Part shown: positions 51,601 through 64,000 of the stretch, piece by piece | How positions within the stretch are numbered: position 1 is the first letter of the stretch | How the letters are laid out: every line of letters begins with the position of its first letter | NCBI RefSeq assembly: GCF_015832195.1 | Contig: NC_052017.1 | Location: 67,519,801 to 67,583,800 of the forward strand | Direction: 5' to 3' | Length of the DNA: 64,000 bases | Source of the DNA: Motacilla alba alba | Lineage: Eukaryota > Chordata > Aves > Passeriformes > Motacillidae | Notes under the pieces: model-generated | Database searches by the model: none | Told to the model about the DNA's origin: nothing | The model's input: the letters and a program-made list of their open reading frames with translations, nothing else | Position numbers and translations under genes: made by a program

Positions 51601-53789
51601 TTCCACATTGCAAAGAATGATAATTAAACTGGTAAGATGCTTGTTTTCTTCCCAAAAGATGCAGTACACACTCATGTATATACACAGATTGAGCATAAAA
51701 TCTGCAACATGTCCCAAAGAAATCATAAAGGATCTAAATACACAATACACAGTCTCAAGAGTTACATCACAAAGTAACATTCAGAGATTGCCACAAAAAA
51801 CTACCTATATAGATACATAAGCCTGTCAGTGATGTCCACTACTGCAGTTAAAATATATTTACTGCTGGAAAGCACTGAAGTAATTCAGAGACCTTTATCA
51901 CAGTAGAAAAAAAAAAAAAAAAAAAAAAGTAAAAAAAAAAAAGTTCAGCATTTAAAACAGAAAAACCTTGAATTCAAGAAATCAAATTAAAGATTTGCTG
52001 ATAAAGATTTTAGATGCTCAAGTCAAGCATCCAAAAGACTCTAGTCAAGCTGAAAAGTTACATATCAAACAAAACGGGAATTAAGCTTTTTAAACCACAG
52101 AAGTGTTCAAGAACAAACTTTTGAAAAACCCAGTGTCATTTGGAAGGAAGTAGGATTTTATACAGAGCCTCCACTTTTTCCCCCCATGACCATAACAACC
52201 TTCATTTTACATAAAACTTCACCTTTTGCCCACAGTTACTCCAGTGCAATAGTGTTTCTGGTGTTCAACAAAACAGAATGTGGCAGGTAGTGACGACAAG
52301 TGACAAAAATCTACATCCAAATTGTTAAAACCAAAGTAGAAATTGCACAAAATAAACAAAAACTGCAAAAAAGGCTGATTCTGACATGCTCACCTCTACA
52401 TTCATCGAAAAGAAAGACCTACTTAGTCTTTTTTACACTGTTTATGAACTAAATTGAAGACTAAACTCAATAGCTGTGACATGGTTAAAAATAGCCATAC
52501 AGCTTTAGCACAGCAACTCATACTGCTCCACAGGGAGAATTATTCTCCTGGTCAAAATATTTGCTTTTTCAATGAGCTGAACTTTCAGGTCATCTGTTAA
52601 CAATGTAGATTCTTTCCTGTCTAGAAGAACTTTATTGTCTCTCCTTTAACAAATAGCAGGGTATTGTTCCCAGCCGGTTGCTAATTCACACAATTAGCAT
52701 GCAAAAATCTTTCTAAATGTATATGGAAGATGTATGTGTTGCCTGGATGATCACATATTTTGATTTAATAAATCTCATACCTAGTTCCTCTCTATGTGTA
52801 AAATAAAATTTAAACCCATCTTTATTACATCCTCTCATTACACCTCCAACCTTCTCTTTCCCCCACATTTTTCAGCCTTCCCATGAAAAACACAGGTGCA
52901 CGTTACAACAGAGCACTGTGTGCCCTTGATGCCAAAAACATTTTTCAGATCAGATTTTTTTAGATTACCTGTGTAAGTAACAATGACTTAGTCTGCCTTC
53001 CTGTATAAGAGATAATTTCACTCTAAAATTCCTAAATCAGATCATCATATTGTGCTAGAACTAAATGCATCTTTTTGTAAAAATTTAGAGCTTTTTTTTT
53101 TCCTGACATAAGAACATTCTTTAAAATAAGCTGTTCTGATAGATAACTGACTTCAATTTTAAATTTATTATATTCCTAGAAGTAATACAGCTGAGTTCAG
53201 CTCTGAGTTCCTGCATTTTGTCATCCAAAACCCAGTGTACCTTAAGGACTACTTTGTCTGAAATCTTTGCCCCATATAAGTGCTTACAGGCCCTCAGTCC
53301 CCTTTGCTAAATACACAGAGTGAGCTTCTCCTGGCTCCTGCTGTATGCCAGGGTTTGTTGACTTACTTGTTTTTAGTATGTGCAGTTGTCCTCAACATGT
53401 TTTTCTGAATCTTTTTAAGTTCACCTAGGTTTTGGGGCTTTTTTCACTTTAAGCTCAAATAAGACACAATTTTCTAACATCTCACTAAAAGCTACATAGC
53501 ACAGTAACAGCATACCTAACTCCACTCGAGATCCCCAATATCCATACTGAGAGACTGCAATGTGCATTTTAGCTGCTGTATTGTATCACCAAATTACTCC
53601 TTCCCAAAGCACCACTCTCCAGTCTGCAGGTATGACCCTACTGTCAGGACAGGTATCTTCAGCTGCATTAATGTATGCTCATGAATGATCCCCATTAACT
53701 CAGCACAGACATTCCCTCACACTTATGAATCCATCCATTTTTACACATAGGCATTTTACCAGAGATTACTTTCTATTTTCCTCCAGATC
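42617..53789. other. CDYL upstream intron, no recognisable gene
   Basis: Long AT-rich region. The frames at 45330-45704 and 47985-48362 (minus) and 48873-49199 (plus) exceed 100 codons but have no domain I recognise and no start or splice context. Low-complexity A-rich tracts occur near 42709-42724, 47048-47075 and 51907-51942. Confidence 0.5.
51907..51942. repeat. Interrupted poly(A) tract
   Basis: Twenty-two A, then GT, then twelve A. No element body is recognised next to it. Confidence 0.92.
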
Positions 53790-54000
53790 ATTATCCAAAT
53801 CCTTAAAGCAATGGCCTGTGAAAAAACTTCTATAAAATCCAACATGAATGTCCTTAATCTATTACTGCTTTATGATCTGTCGGTCAACCAGTTTAAAATG
53901 GATTTGATATGGACCGTGTTGACTTAGCAAGGAGATAGATTTCAGAAATCAGACTACCATGCAGTACTACATCAGGTGCTTTACAAATGATTGCTATACC
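53790..54000 (-). mobile_element. Very old CR1/L3-type RT relic
   Basis: Read on the minus strand, pieces follow the LINE RT order. First is 'tttgtaaagcacctgatgt' (F-x-KAPD-x-V, as in FxKAFDTV). Then comes 'ctggttgaccgacagatcat' (WLTDRSQ-like), and then 'ggccattgctttaagg...gataatgatctggagg', resembling GPLLF...INDLEE. Stops interrupt all frames. The match is by eye and weak at base level, but the order and spacing fit. Confidence 0.42.
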
Positions 54001-55805
54001 TACATGAGTATCTTTGTCAATGAGAACTTTCAGCCTCAGAGTAAAGAAGTAAGTACAGATCAGTTCAAATTTTCATGAACACTTGGGCAAGCAGTGACTG
54101 CTTTCTTTTTCTGCTAAGCAGTTCTCATTTCAACCTTTTACAGTTCTTTTTGTAATGAACATCAACCCATCCAGTCCAGTACTTATGTTACATCCTGGTC
54201 TATCTTATCTAATTTTCACTTCTAAACAATGAAAATTCACACAAAACAAAATACAAACCACAATACCTTAGATCTCTTCAGTTGGTTGGGGTTTTTTGTT
54301 TGTTTGTTTTAAATTCTGTCTCCTGTACACTAAAGAAAAATTTAAATTTGTTTGCTTCTATCAGAATCAAGAAATCTTTATTTGTAAGTCACAGTAAATT
54401 GAGAACAAAACACCCAGATTTTGGCCAGAAAACAACAGGAGTCTGACTCACAGCATGTTTTTTAAAAAATCATAGAATAATATTTTTTTCAGTATTTCTG
54501 TCTCAACTATTAGTGTCTAGTAGACACATGTCGTTACTGGCATTTTTTTGCTCTCAACAGATAAGAGAATTTTCATATTGTTCTTAACCCCATGGATAGA
54601 AGGTTTATGATTAAAGTCTATATAATCTGCTATGAGTGGTCTTTTTGTTGTGACAGCTAATAGCCACTGCTGTTCATGGGATTTTCTCTGAATCTTCATA
54701 CATTTGAATATTCACCTCTGCCTTACTGCACTATGACAATTTCATACCTATCCCTAATGACTTTTCATTGTAGGAATTAAATAACACCTGAGTAACTTTT
54801 ATTTTAAAGTAATATAACTTTGAGATAAAACTGCTTTCTTTATACTTTTGGTAAAATCTGCATGACTTTTTTTATTAAATATTTACATTTATTTTATTAC
54901 ATTATTCCCCTTAAGAGTGATTATGTATTATTGGCAAAGCCAGTATTGGTAGACATTGAAATAAGCAATGGTAACTACCAGTGCTGATTATTTTCATTGA
55001 AGTGATCTTATATATCATTTCACTTTTGTCAGAATAGTAAAATTGAAGAGAACACAATTGCTTTTTCTCAGAAAAATATGATGAATGATCTGATGAATGC
55101 CAAGAGAATGTTAATAATCATCAGCTAATGTAATCACTCTGAAGTAACAGTGCATGGTTTCTTTGCATCTAGACATTTAGAGGAAGATTACTCTGTCACA
55201 TAAATCTACAGAAAACGTGCCTTGCTTCTAGAAATAGAAAATGTAGACCTTACAGAACTTTCTGAGGCAACTTTCTATCCCAAAGTATATACTTTATTTA
55301 TTTACTTTTATATTGTGAAAAATCAAAACCAGAATGTTTTATTCATTGTTTTCTGTGAGTAAAGAACCCGGTGTCTAGGCCAGGTTGGCTGTTAAAACTA
55401 CGTTGGAACTGAGGAAGAGTGGAATGGCCAATAATAACTTTATCATTTGATTCTGCTCTTACTGAAGTGTGGCACTCAATAAAAACTGGCACACTGAAAG
55501 TTTATTTGAGTTAGTTATTTACATGTAAGCAGTCTAAAGTGTTCGCTGTTTGTTTTCAATAATTTGCTGGCAAGTGAATAAATTTGAATATATTGGACTG
55601 AGTTTCTAGACAATGATCAATATATTTTTTTTCTGTCTGTAATCTTGTTTTCTACTTTTAAAATATTTATTTGTTAACTTGTTGATTTGGGTTTTTTAAC
55701 TAAATGATGGACCAATGTCAATGGCTGGTAATACTATTAAATTGTACTGGTTTAGAAGATAAGTATAGCTTTAACAATTATTGCTACATGCACCTGTTAA
55801 AACAA
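54001..55805. other. AT-rich CDYL upstream intron
   Basis: Very AT-rich, with almost no CpG and no recognised repeat body over 54700-56000, unlike the repeat-bearing flanks. There are no exons. Such blocks are sometimes conserved non-coding sequence, but that cannot be judged from one genome. Confidence 0.45.
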
Positions 55806-55829
55806 TGAGTCATCTGAATGTACATTCAG
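55806..55829. promoter_or_regulatory. AP-1 site next to a 16-bp perfect palindrome
   Basis: TGAGTCA at 55806-55812 is followed after one base by CTGAATGTACATTCAG (55814-55829), which equals its own reverse complement. The close pairing suggests a composite binding site. There is no direct support. Confidence 0.35.
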
Positions 55830-56929
55830 GCAATTTTAATTTTTGTCTGCTACACCCCTGGATAACCAATATTTTAAGCTATTTTATGTTTTCAAACTGC
55901 ATACAAATGCAGAATTTGTAATAAGTATATTAAATCTTTTCAATAAAATTGTCTTTAAAATGCTGAATAAATAGTCTAGTATTTTATAATAATATTTACC
56001 ATACAGAAATAATAAATGTCTTCACTATTACCTATCCCTAAATAATTGAGAGAATATTTTTACTTAATATAAGCAAAATAAGGGGCTTATACACACACAC
56101 AAAGAACTGAGAACATTGGACTTGGCACTTAAAGCACTCAGCTACTTTCTAAAGTCTCACTCAATTGCTACCTCTACATTCCCACATACTTCTATAACAC
56201 AGCACTGGCCTTGTAATCTTTAGTATTAATAGATATTTTTCGTTCCTAATGATTTTTTATTTATATACTGGAAGGACTTACAGAGCAACGCAGTTTACTT
56301 TCCTTATCAGTTTTCCCACCTACACGTAAACATACTCAAAACGAAAATAATTTGCTCCTGGTGGTGAAACTGAAACCAAAAGTAATTAAAGCCTAGGTTT
56401 TTCTACCCAAAAGATATTGACAGTGCTTATACTCTGAACTTTAATTCCATTGGAGGGGCTAAAAATAATCTTTATGAATATCAGCATTTTAAATGAAATG
56501 CAGCTTAAAGCGAGCTCAACTACAAGGAGACATCCTGTCTCATCCCACTCCCTGCCCACTGCCCACTCAGTGAATAACCAGAACACTTAGAAATAAATTA
56601 TACTTTTTAACTATGCTTGTATGTTACCTGCATCTTCAAACTGCGTTTGCACAACAGCCTCAGAGCAAGTTACAGTATAATCAAGGTGGACAAGGAAAAT
56701 ACAACCTCACACTGCGGCAGAATTTTCATTACTTGCATAGCACACTAAATGCAGTAAGTTTCACCAAGCTTTGCAACTGCCATGGTGAAAGTAAAATTCA
56801 GGAAACTGCAGAAGTTTAGCAACTGGGAAGTAACTGGAATGCCAAATTCTTGCAAGCACGAGTTTGCCATTTTCACAAGAAATGGAAGAGTAACCAGCCA
56901 GTAAAACATACAGCACAGCATCTTCTACT
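55830..56929. other. CDYL upstream intron, no recognisable feature
   Basis: AT-rich, with a short acacacacac run near 56091-56101. Nothing else was recognised. Confidence 0.5.
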
Positions 56930-57060
56930 GTGGCTGCGCTCGCCTGCCAGGGCTGCAGTCCTTTTCCCCCGGGAGCGCTGCTCCTCAGCCCATCCCGCAC
57001 AGGGCTGCGTGACCTCAAGGTGGAGTCTGGGACACGGCTGTGAGTCAGCTCAAGCCATGG
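56930..57060. promoter_or_regulatory. GC-rich patch with MARE/AP-1-like and nuclear-receptor-like motifs
   Basis: A local rise in G+C and CpG (ggctgcgctcgcctgcc, cccccgggagcgctg) within otherwise AT-rich intron. It holds TGACCTCAAGGT at about 57010-57021 (two nuclear-receptor half-site-like words) and TGAGTCAGC at 57041-57049 (MARE/NF-E2-like). It is too short for a typical CpG island. A distal regulatory element or alternative start region is possible. Confidence 0.3.
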
Positions 57061-57366
57061 GCAAGAAGCTGTGCAGTCGTACTACAAGTCTGTCCAGCGA
57101 GTTGATCCAGCTGAAAATTAAGCTTTCAGTTTGACAGATTTTTTTCATTTTTTTTACAGAGCCAAGTCATTGCTGCAACCATCCCCCCACATCTAACCCA
57201 TTTTCTCCTGTCCCTCTTCAAACATGTCATATATTCCCCTTTTTCTTCCCTTGAAGTGGCACCTCTTGGATTTCAACCTTGGCCAATCAATAAACTGCCA
57301 GAAAACTATTTCTGTAGAAGCAGTGGGCAACCTTCAGCTAGGCAAGCTTCCTTAATGAGCACTCAC

Positions 57367-57456
57367 CTCACCCAGCGACAGAAGTCGGTGGGGGTGCAAA
57401 GGAAGGAGGAAGACAGCGGCGGCAAGTAAGGCTTGGGGCACCTAGATGTGTTTAAG
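57367..57456 (-). other. Exon-like segment with strong splice sites (candidate)
   Basis: On the minus strand a pyrimidine-rich acceptor (gggctcttttctctacag|) opens a 90-bp stretch that ends in GGTGAG|gtgagt, a near-consensus donor. The segment has several CpGs and is GC-richer than its surroundings. In the frame that would join the CDYL exon it has a TAG near its start and no ATG. It could therefore only be a 5' UTR exon of an alternative CDYL transcript, or a chance pairing of good splice motifs. I know of no homologous exon. Confidence 0.25.
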
Positions 57457-60400
57457 CTGTAGAGAAAAGAGCCCTAGTATTCACAGTTGGAAGTGGACAG
57501 TGTCCTAAATGTTAAATATCACACCATTCAAAGAAACATTAAGGGAAAAACTAACAAAAACACTGTCAGGATACACCCAGTTTTTCCCTGGTCTCAGGGC
57601 TTGCTCAGTGAGGCTGTTTTTTTGTGGCCATCACTCAGAAGCTCAACAGCTTCAATAACCTTCCACACCTGCTTTGTCATCCTGGCAAGTACATGTACGG
57701 CCACGCACAGAAACAGGTTGAGGAGCTGCTTCAACCAAACAAATATTTCTGAGCCAGAGTTTTTTTGTTTGGTTGTTTTTAATGATGCCAGATCAATTTT
57801 CCAATCCTCTTAAAACATGGCCAAGTTGCTGTTGTGGCTCAAACAGAAGGAACAGCTGAGCAATCCGAGTAAAGACAACTGAAGTCAATCATAAGTCAGT
57901 CAAAGTGTAGCCACCCAAACACCTTCCAAGATTTAATATGAAAGGAAGGAAAATATAATAATTATTTAAAAACATAACTTGATCAGTTATTGTCACTCAG
58001 ATAACAAGCCTTATCTTACACCATATGCCTAAACTCTTTATGCTTCAACAGTACAATCCCTTAGCAACATTCACCTACTAACACAGTTTACAGCCCCAAG
58101 GGAAAGCCTATAATGAATGAAAAGTTGGGTATTATCCTGCATTAGGATCAGAAGACTGTAGAAAAAGGAAACAAAACCTTACTGCTTAGGAGGCCGCATT
58201 TAAGTATATTTAACTTAACTGACTAAATTAACCCAATTAGCTTTTCTGTATTTTTTTACAGAGGAAGGGGTTGAAGTCTATGACCTTTTAGAGAAATTTC
58301 ACTTACATGGTCTAAAGGGCCTTCTGGCCTGAAGACCTCACTGACTGCAGAGGACACCAAAAAAAAACACACTGCATGCAAGTTGAATACCTCTCTGCAG
58401 CTAGCCCCATGAAAACCAAACCAAACACCAACATAAAAGGGAACAGGTCTGTATGTAGCTTGTACTTGCAGCATAGCTTCTCCTTATCAGACCAAATTAG
58501 CTTGCTCTACTCTATTCTAAGATGTTCTGACAATATTTACCTGGGGGAAAAAAAGAAAAACAAAAAAAGAAAAAGGCTTTATTCTGCTTGTGTTTGGCTC
58601 AGGGATTCAAACTTTGTCAGGTAGATGAGCAATCAGCTCTGAAATACCGAGTCTGAGTGATACACTCAATGCTAGACTGCAACAGAGAAAAGAGAGAATT
58701 ACACTTTTTGAGACAACACTCAGGTGACCTAATGATGAGAGCCTCCATTTTCACTCAACACCCCCTGCCTACCCATCTTTCTACAAAAGATAAAACCATT
58801 TTAACGCATAGGCCTTCCAATACATAACCAAGCTCCAGATTCTTCCAGAAAAACAGAAAACATCCTTATTTTACAATCGATGGGCAACTAATTCAACACT
58901 GAAAGTGCCCTTTTCTGAACAAGTTGGATGGAAAAAGAATTCCCTGGTGGTTTGACTGAAAATGAGAGAGGCAGGTATTGAAAGAACACTGGGTAGGTAG
59001 AACTCAAGTATTGGACAAAAGGGACAAATTAACAGAAAGGGAGCATTAATTTATTGAAAAGCACAAGACAAAATTCCATTGGTTCTACAATCAAGCATTA
59101 TTTTCTTCTTCCCCTTCTGATAATTTACTGTCTCACTATACTTAAGGTCTTTATTTAGCATATAGAGATATAAAATCCCTTTCTCCAAATTAATCACCTT
59201 TAGTCACACACTTCTAGCTCCAGCTTCATCAATATAAACAAGCACACATAAAAAACAAATAAAGCATTATTTAACTAACAGAAATAATAAACCCATATAT
59301 AGAGATATATAGGCTAGAATAATGACTCATTAATTCTCATGATTTTTGCTTGACAGTCAGAATGCCATAATAAAGAAATTACTTTGTGTGCATGCTAGGA
59401 ATCAGTTTTGTTACATTTATTAGCTTTGATTAGATATATATATATATATATGCTCAGGTGTGAAGGATTGAATTTTTTAGGATAAACTGCTTTGTAATTA
59501 CTTAAAAAAGGAACTTAAGAGTTTGATAACTCAGTTAATACTGAATATATTCAAATAACACACAACAATAAAGAACTAATTTTACAGACTAGTACCAGCA
59601 TTATGTTTAACTAAGATGTTTACTTGTACTGAAAAAATACATTTCACGTTCTTTAAATATAACTTAACTAATAGCTGTCCATCAGGGATTTATTGTCATA
59701 AGTATCTAAAGGTATGAAAAACAGATTTTGTCTGGATAAATGTAGGAAAATAATATGAGTATAGATATAAATGAATAACAGTAAAGTTTCATCTGTCACT
59801 ATGAATGGCTCAAAACCTAATGTTCATGAGGACAGAAACCATATCACATCCCAGTGCTCGTTCTATCACCCCACTAAATCCATGTTTTGTAGCATGGATA
59901 ATCCCTAAAACACCATCTTATTCAATATACTTGTTCTGCATCACACCAGTTTCAAGGCAAAACTTAACTTAAAATCTATATCAATCTTTGTAAAGAATTT
60001 GTTTTTTAAAGACAAGGTGTTTTAATGACTTTCCTCAATAAGCATTTAGAATAAAAAAATCCAATAAAAGACAAGCAACCATGTTATTACATCTTTACTG
60101 TTAAGAAAGTAGAAAAGCATGGTACAGGTTGCTATACCTGTGATGTGTACCCTGCTGATGAAAAAATGAACAAGATGCCATCTCTGTATAGTTTTAAAGT
60201 TTTGTGAAGTCCAACCCTTTATATCCATTGGGTTTCCAATATCCATTGTAGTCATGGACATAAGCTGTCAAATCAACACCTGCTTGATCCACCAGCTTCC
60301 ATGTTTTAGCAGTCCTACAATGTCTCATCTCAAAGAAGCATTCTCAAACACAGTGATTTCCATCTTCTCATTCAGAACCTAATATTTTATTCTTGGGTAG

Positions 60401-62813
60401 TTTAAATAAATAAGCACAAACCTCAGGAGAGCTGATGAGTACAATGTGGGAGAGAGGAAAAACAAATCAATTAAGGAGGTGCCCTGATAGAAGAGAGATG
60501 CCTCTAACAGAGTGAAATAGAATCTGAAACACTGATGTATCTTTTGAAACAAGAAGCTAACCTACTTTCCTTCAGCATCTGGAAAAAAAATTCTTTGTTG
60601 TTATTGATCATTCCTTGATGACCTGGGTAAAAAATACAGCTCATGCCAATGTTAATTCTCTGGAAGCCGATGCCTTCAAAAGTCACAAAATGATAAACTT
60701 ATCCTAGACTTCTGTAGTATATTGTCTTATAGAAGTTTTTTTTCAGATTAAAACCAAATAGAGATCAAGTGTCCTTTTTCTCCTCCCACTCAACACATTC
60801 CCTTTTGTACAATCAAATCAAAACCCAAAGCACATAACACTAAGCACATCAACCAGACAAAGAGGAGAAAAAATTTCAAAGCTGGGCTTTAACCTTCCGT
60901 ACATACGTATATTATAAAAAACCTGATGTGCATTGACAGTTTAAATTTTCTCTTTGAAACTTCTGACTTTGCTACATCACAAGTGAAAATTGATTGACTG
61001 CTCTAAAACTGCTCTCCATTAAATCTTCTGTTCCACTTGGGAATGCTTGGACATCTAGTTAGTTACTCCTTCAGCTGCAAAAGAGGGTGGCAAGCTGAGG
61101 TCTTGCTGGAAATGTTCACTCAACTGACAAGTTGCTGTGAATATATCTATTTAGTGTAACTATATTTACAAACTAATTCCACAGAAAAATACACTAAGAA
61201 CAAAAGCTCAAAATTCTGTCTGACGTAAACATCATTGCTCTTACTTTATGTTTCTTTGTTCTTTGAAAGCACTGCTAATCCAAGATCAAGTTTGGTCCTT
61301 ATCTGTAACCTAAACGAGTGAGAAAAAAATGCGCTAGTCTTGAAAACATGACAGGCCACCAAAGAGTTAAGTTATAAAGTAACTACATGGCAAAAAGCCT
61401 ACAGAGGAGAAAAAAATGCTGTTTTTTCCTGTTTTCAAAAAAGTTTTCCATCAGTCTCCCTAACTTTATATATTATACTTCAGTACAATCCACTATGGTT
61501 TATACTTACAAAATAGTAGTAACTTCAAATAATGAGATTAATTCCTAGAGTTATTATTACAAGTGCTATTACAATTTGTCTTATTCTGTGGGCACATTCC
61601 TCTCTCCAAATTTTCTAGGCTGAGTGTACTTACACACAGCTGCCAGCTAGACCTTATTTTGGGATAGTCTTTCAGCACATCAAGTCTGTGCTGAAGACTC
61701 TGTAGGTATCTAGAGCATATAACCTCAAGCTGATGACTTGAAGTTTTACACTGTTAGTGTTTGTTTTGTTTGATCACATACACTAACAACCTCTTCTTTA
61801 AAAATCTGAGTTCAAGTTAACACAGAATTCAGGAACAACAATGTATCTGTGGCCTGCAGCCACAAGCCTCTGGCAGATGTGCGCATGTAATGAAGGTGGG
61901 CTCCGAACATCTGGGCAGCTCAGGTTATGCTGCCAGTATTTTATAACCAAGGCTGAAATCTGCCTTGTCCCAACAAAGCCAGCCATGAAAGCTCCCAATG
62001 ACTACTGCTGTGCCACATTCCCCATTTTTTCGCTCTACAGTGAAACATTATGGACCTGCGATAGGAACTGGGGTGCTGAACTGGATGGATCTTTTGCATC
62101 ACTACATAGAGCCTCCCATTCCCACTATTTCTTACAGACACAATCCCAGGTCTGTTGGTTTTAACTTTGTAAGTGACCTCGACGCTAAAGTAAAATGGAA
62201 TTGTCACACTGTGCTGTCACGAGCTGTGTTTTATACATACAGAGAACTCGGGAAAATCAGGCGCTAAATCAAAATACAACAAATGAACATGATTTAGCAA
62301 CTAGCCAAACTATACTCCAGTTAACTCTCACAAATTTCCTTTGAATTGTTTTCTACCCTTCATATGTCTAGTTATTGGTAACAAAAATGTTATCAATATT
62401 CTGATGATGCTTCATTGAAGAACTGCATTTAATGGAAGGAACTTCATAAATTACCAACTTCTGAATATCCACTGAATGCAACATTCAACACATCATAGTC
62501 TTGAAAGTATTCTGAAGTTGATATATATCCATTTCAGCACTCTTAAGAATGTACCTCAATGATTCCCCTACATATGTACTTACAAAATGTACACGTAACA
62601 TATTTGTGTGATAAATACATCACAATATACTTCCCACAACTTGCTTTAAACTGTGGCATCTCCAAAATAAAGCCAATTTTTTTCCCTAAACCAAGCAAAT
62701 TTCCATAATCCAGTATTTTACAGGAAGTGAAGATGCTTAGAGAAGTATTTAAGTGTCTCTGCAAAATGAAAATCACGAAGTCATTTAAACAAAAAACCAA
62801 CATAAACAACAAG
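57457..62813. other. CDYL upstream intron, no recognisable gene
   Basis: AT-rich sequence. The frames at 57487-57813 and 61841-62267 carry no known domain. An A-rich stretch lies near 58547-58576. Confidence 0.5.
59434..59451. repeat. (AT)9 microsatellite
   Basis: Nine uninterrupted AT dinucleotides between 'gattag' and 'gctcagg'. Confidence 0.95.
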
Positions 62814-62903
62814 AAGAGAAGAGAAGAGAAGAGAAGAGAAGAGAAGAGAAGAGAAGAGAAGAGAAGAGAAGAGAAGAGAAGAGAAGAGAAGAGAAGAGAA
62901 GAG
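62814..62903. repeat. (AAGAG)18 microsatellite, perfect
   Basis: Eighteen uninterrupted copies of AAGAG, 90 bp, all purine on the plus strand. Both strands stay open across it, giving artefactual frames rich in Glu/Arg/Lys or Ser/Leu/Phe. Perfect purity implies recent expansion. The homopurine tract can form triplex DNA. Confidence 0.98.
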
Positions 62904-64000
62904 CTCCTTCCCTTTCAATCCAGGATATTAAAAAATAACAGAGTTTTGATTTTTCATTTGCTACTATGACAATCAGCAAAGAATGAACATTAACACTTCA
63001 TTTCCTTAAAAGGCGTAACAACCTGTGGGGGCAGAAGAGTTAGAGAAGCACAACTACAAATGTGGTTAGGCCACTTGAATATATACTTTATCTTTCCCCA
63101 CAAAAGAAATGAAACAAACCCTCAGACTTAACATGGCCAAGAAGAAAGATTTGATCTGAGCTTTACTAATTCGTTGTATGTACTGTGATAATAAAATGTG
63201 AAGCCTCACTGAAGAACCACAACAAAACTGGGTTACAGAGTTCCACTATTCAATACAACTAATTTACAGTTAAATGATACTTAGAAAACAGTTGCTTTAT
63301 TTTACAATTAATCCTACCAATGTGGATTTAAAGTAACTTAAAAATGTAAATCTATTATTAAAATATGCTTTTTAATCCATATCCATCCTGTGTATTCATA
63401 CATACAAATAGATGCCTTGAAAAATATCTGCCACAGGTCACCATTAAGGGACACATGTAAATCTTCTGAGGATGTTTATGAAAACAGTAAATATTTTTGC
63501 CTTTACAGTGTACTGAGCCAGTAATATGCCATTTTTTTTTCCTCTAAGTAATATGGAGAGAAGTTCAAAGAAATAATTTCAAAGAGCATAAAATTCTTGT
63601 GTGTAAATATTAAAAGCTCATCAGAAATCGGAAAAATAAAAGCTCTTCGTCGAGAGATACTACAGCTCTGGAAAATACATCAATATAAAATACTGTACTT
63701 TTAAGATATTTTCTGGACTAGCAGCATAATGTCACAGAAACCACATGGTAGGTTGATTATAAATATTAATATTTTATTCTAAGATTAAAAAAACCCCTGT
63801 ATTTATTGACCCATAATATCTATCACGTGGCATCCAGCCATTCAAAACCTCAAAGGCATAGAAGAGAACAGGGAGAGACTTCTGCATCCTTTTTTACCCT
63901 GTAAATACAGTTTGTGGAGCTTGTGCTTCCAACAGATACACAAAAATAATACACTGCCCAGTAACAGCAGATTTGGAATTTGTTACCGAAGACTAAGAGT
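62904..64000. other. CDYL upstream intron, right edge
   Basis: AT-rich, with no recognised exon, repeat body or promoter. The upstream CDYL exons expected in this direction were not found before the window ends. Confidence 0.5.

Noticed and set aside
62727..62979. Two overlapping frames rich in Glu/Arg/Lys and Ser/Leu/Phe
   Set aside because: They are produced by the AAGAG microsatellite, not by a gene.
49000..64000. Search for the CDYL first exon (short-isoform MASEELYE-type or long-isoform MTFQ-type start)
   Set aside because: No matching minus-strand sequence with a donor was seen anywhere from 23.5 kb to the window end.

Overview
This is eukaryotic, almost certainly bird (or at least archosaur or turtle) nuclear DNA. 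It is AT-rich and gene-poor, with degraded CR1-family LINE retrotransposons whose 3' ends carry the ATTCTATG-type octamer typical of avian and reptilian CR1. I see no operons, bacterial genes, CRISPR arrays, tRNAs or rRNAs. Nearly all open frames of 60-140 codons look like chance frames or lie over CR1 relics.

Only one exon of a host gene can be supported: 22822-23488 on the minus strand. It is a large internal coding exon of CDYL (chromodomain Y-like), carrying most of the chromodomain and the disordered linker that follows. It has a clean acceptor and donor. The C-terminal crotonase-fold exons are not here and should lie beyond position 1, because the gene reads right to left. The first exon or exons should lie beyond position 64000 or be too short or non-coding to recognise. 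I therefore read the window as two long CDYL introns around one exon: 1-22821 downstream and 23489-64000 upstream.

Repeats, left to right: an old CR1/L3-like relic (about 2045-2910, plus); an old CR1 3' tail (about 5870-5945, plus); a 1.9 kb CR1 ORF2 pseudogene lacking the reverse-transcriptase palm region (about 8625-10530, minus); a plus-strand CR1 split by a nested minus-strand CR1 (35225-36680); and a very old CR1/L3 RT relic (about 53790-54000, minus). There are also poly(A) runs, an 18-unit perfect AAGAG microsatellite and short tandem duplications.

The intronic DNA also holds motif clusters that could be regulatory: a 26-bp perfect palindrome, an inverted SOX-like pair, a double AP-1 palindrome, an X-box near an octamer, a CRE inside an old CR1 tail, and a 90-bp exon-like segment with strong splice sites near a GC-rich patch. 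These are leads from motif reading only. I found no convincing new multi-gene system in this window.
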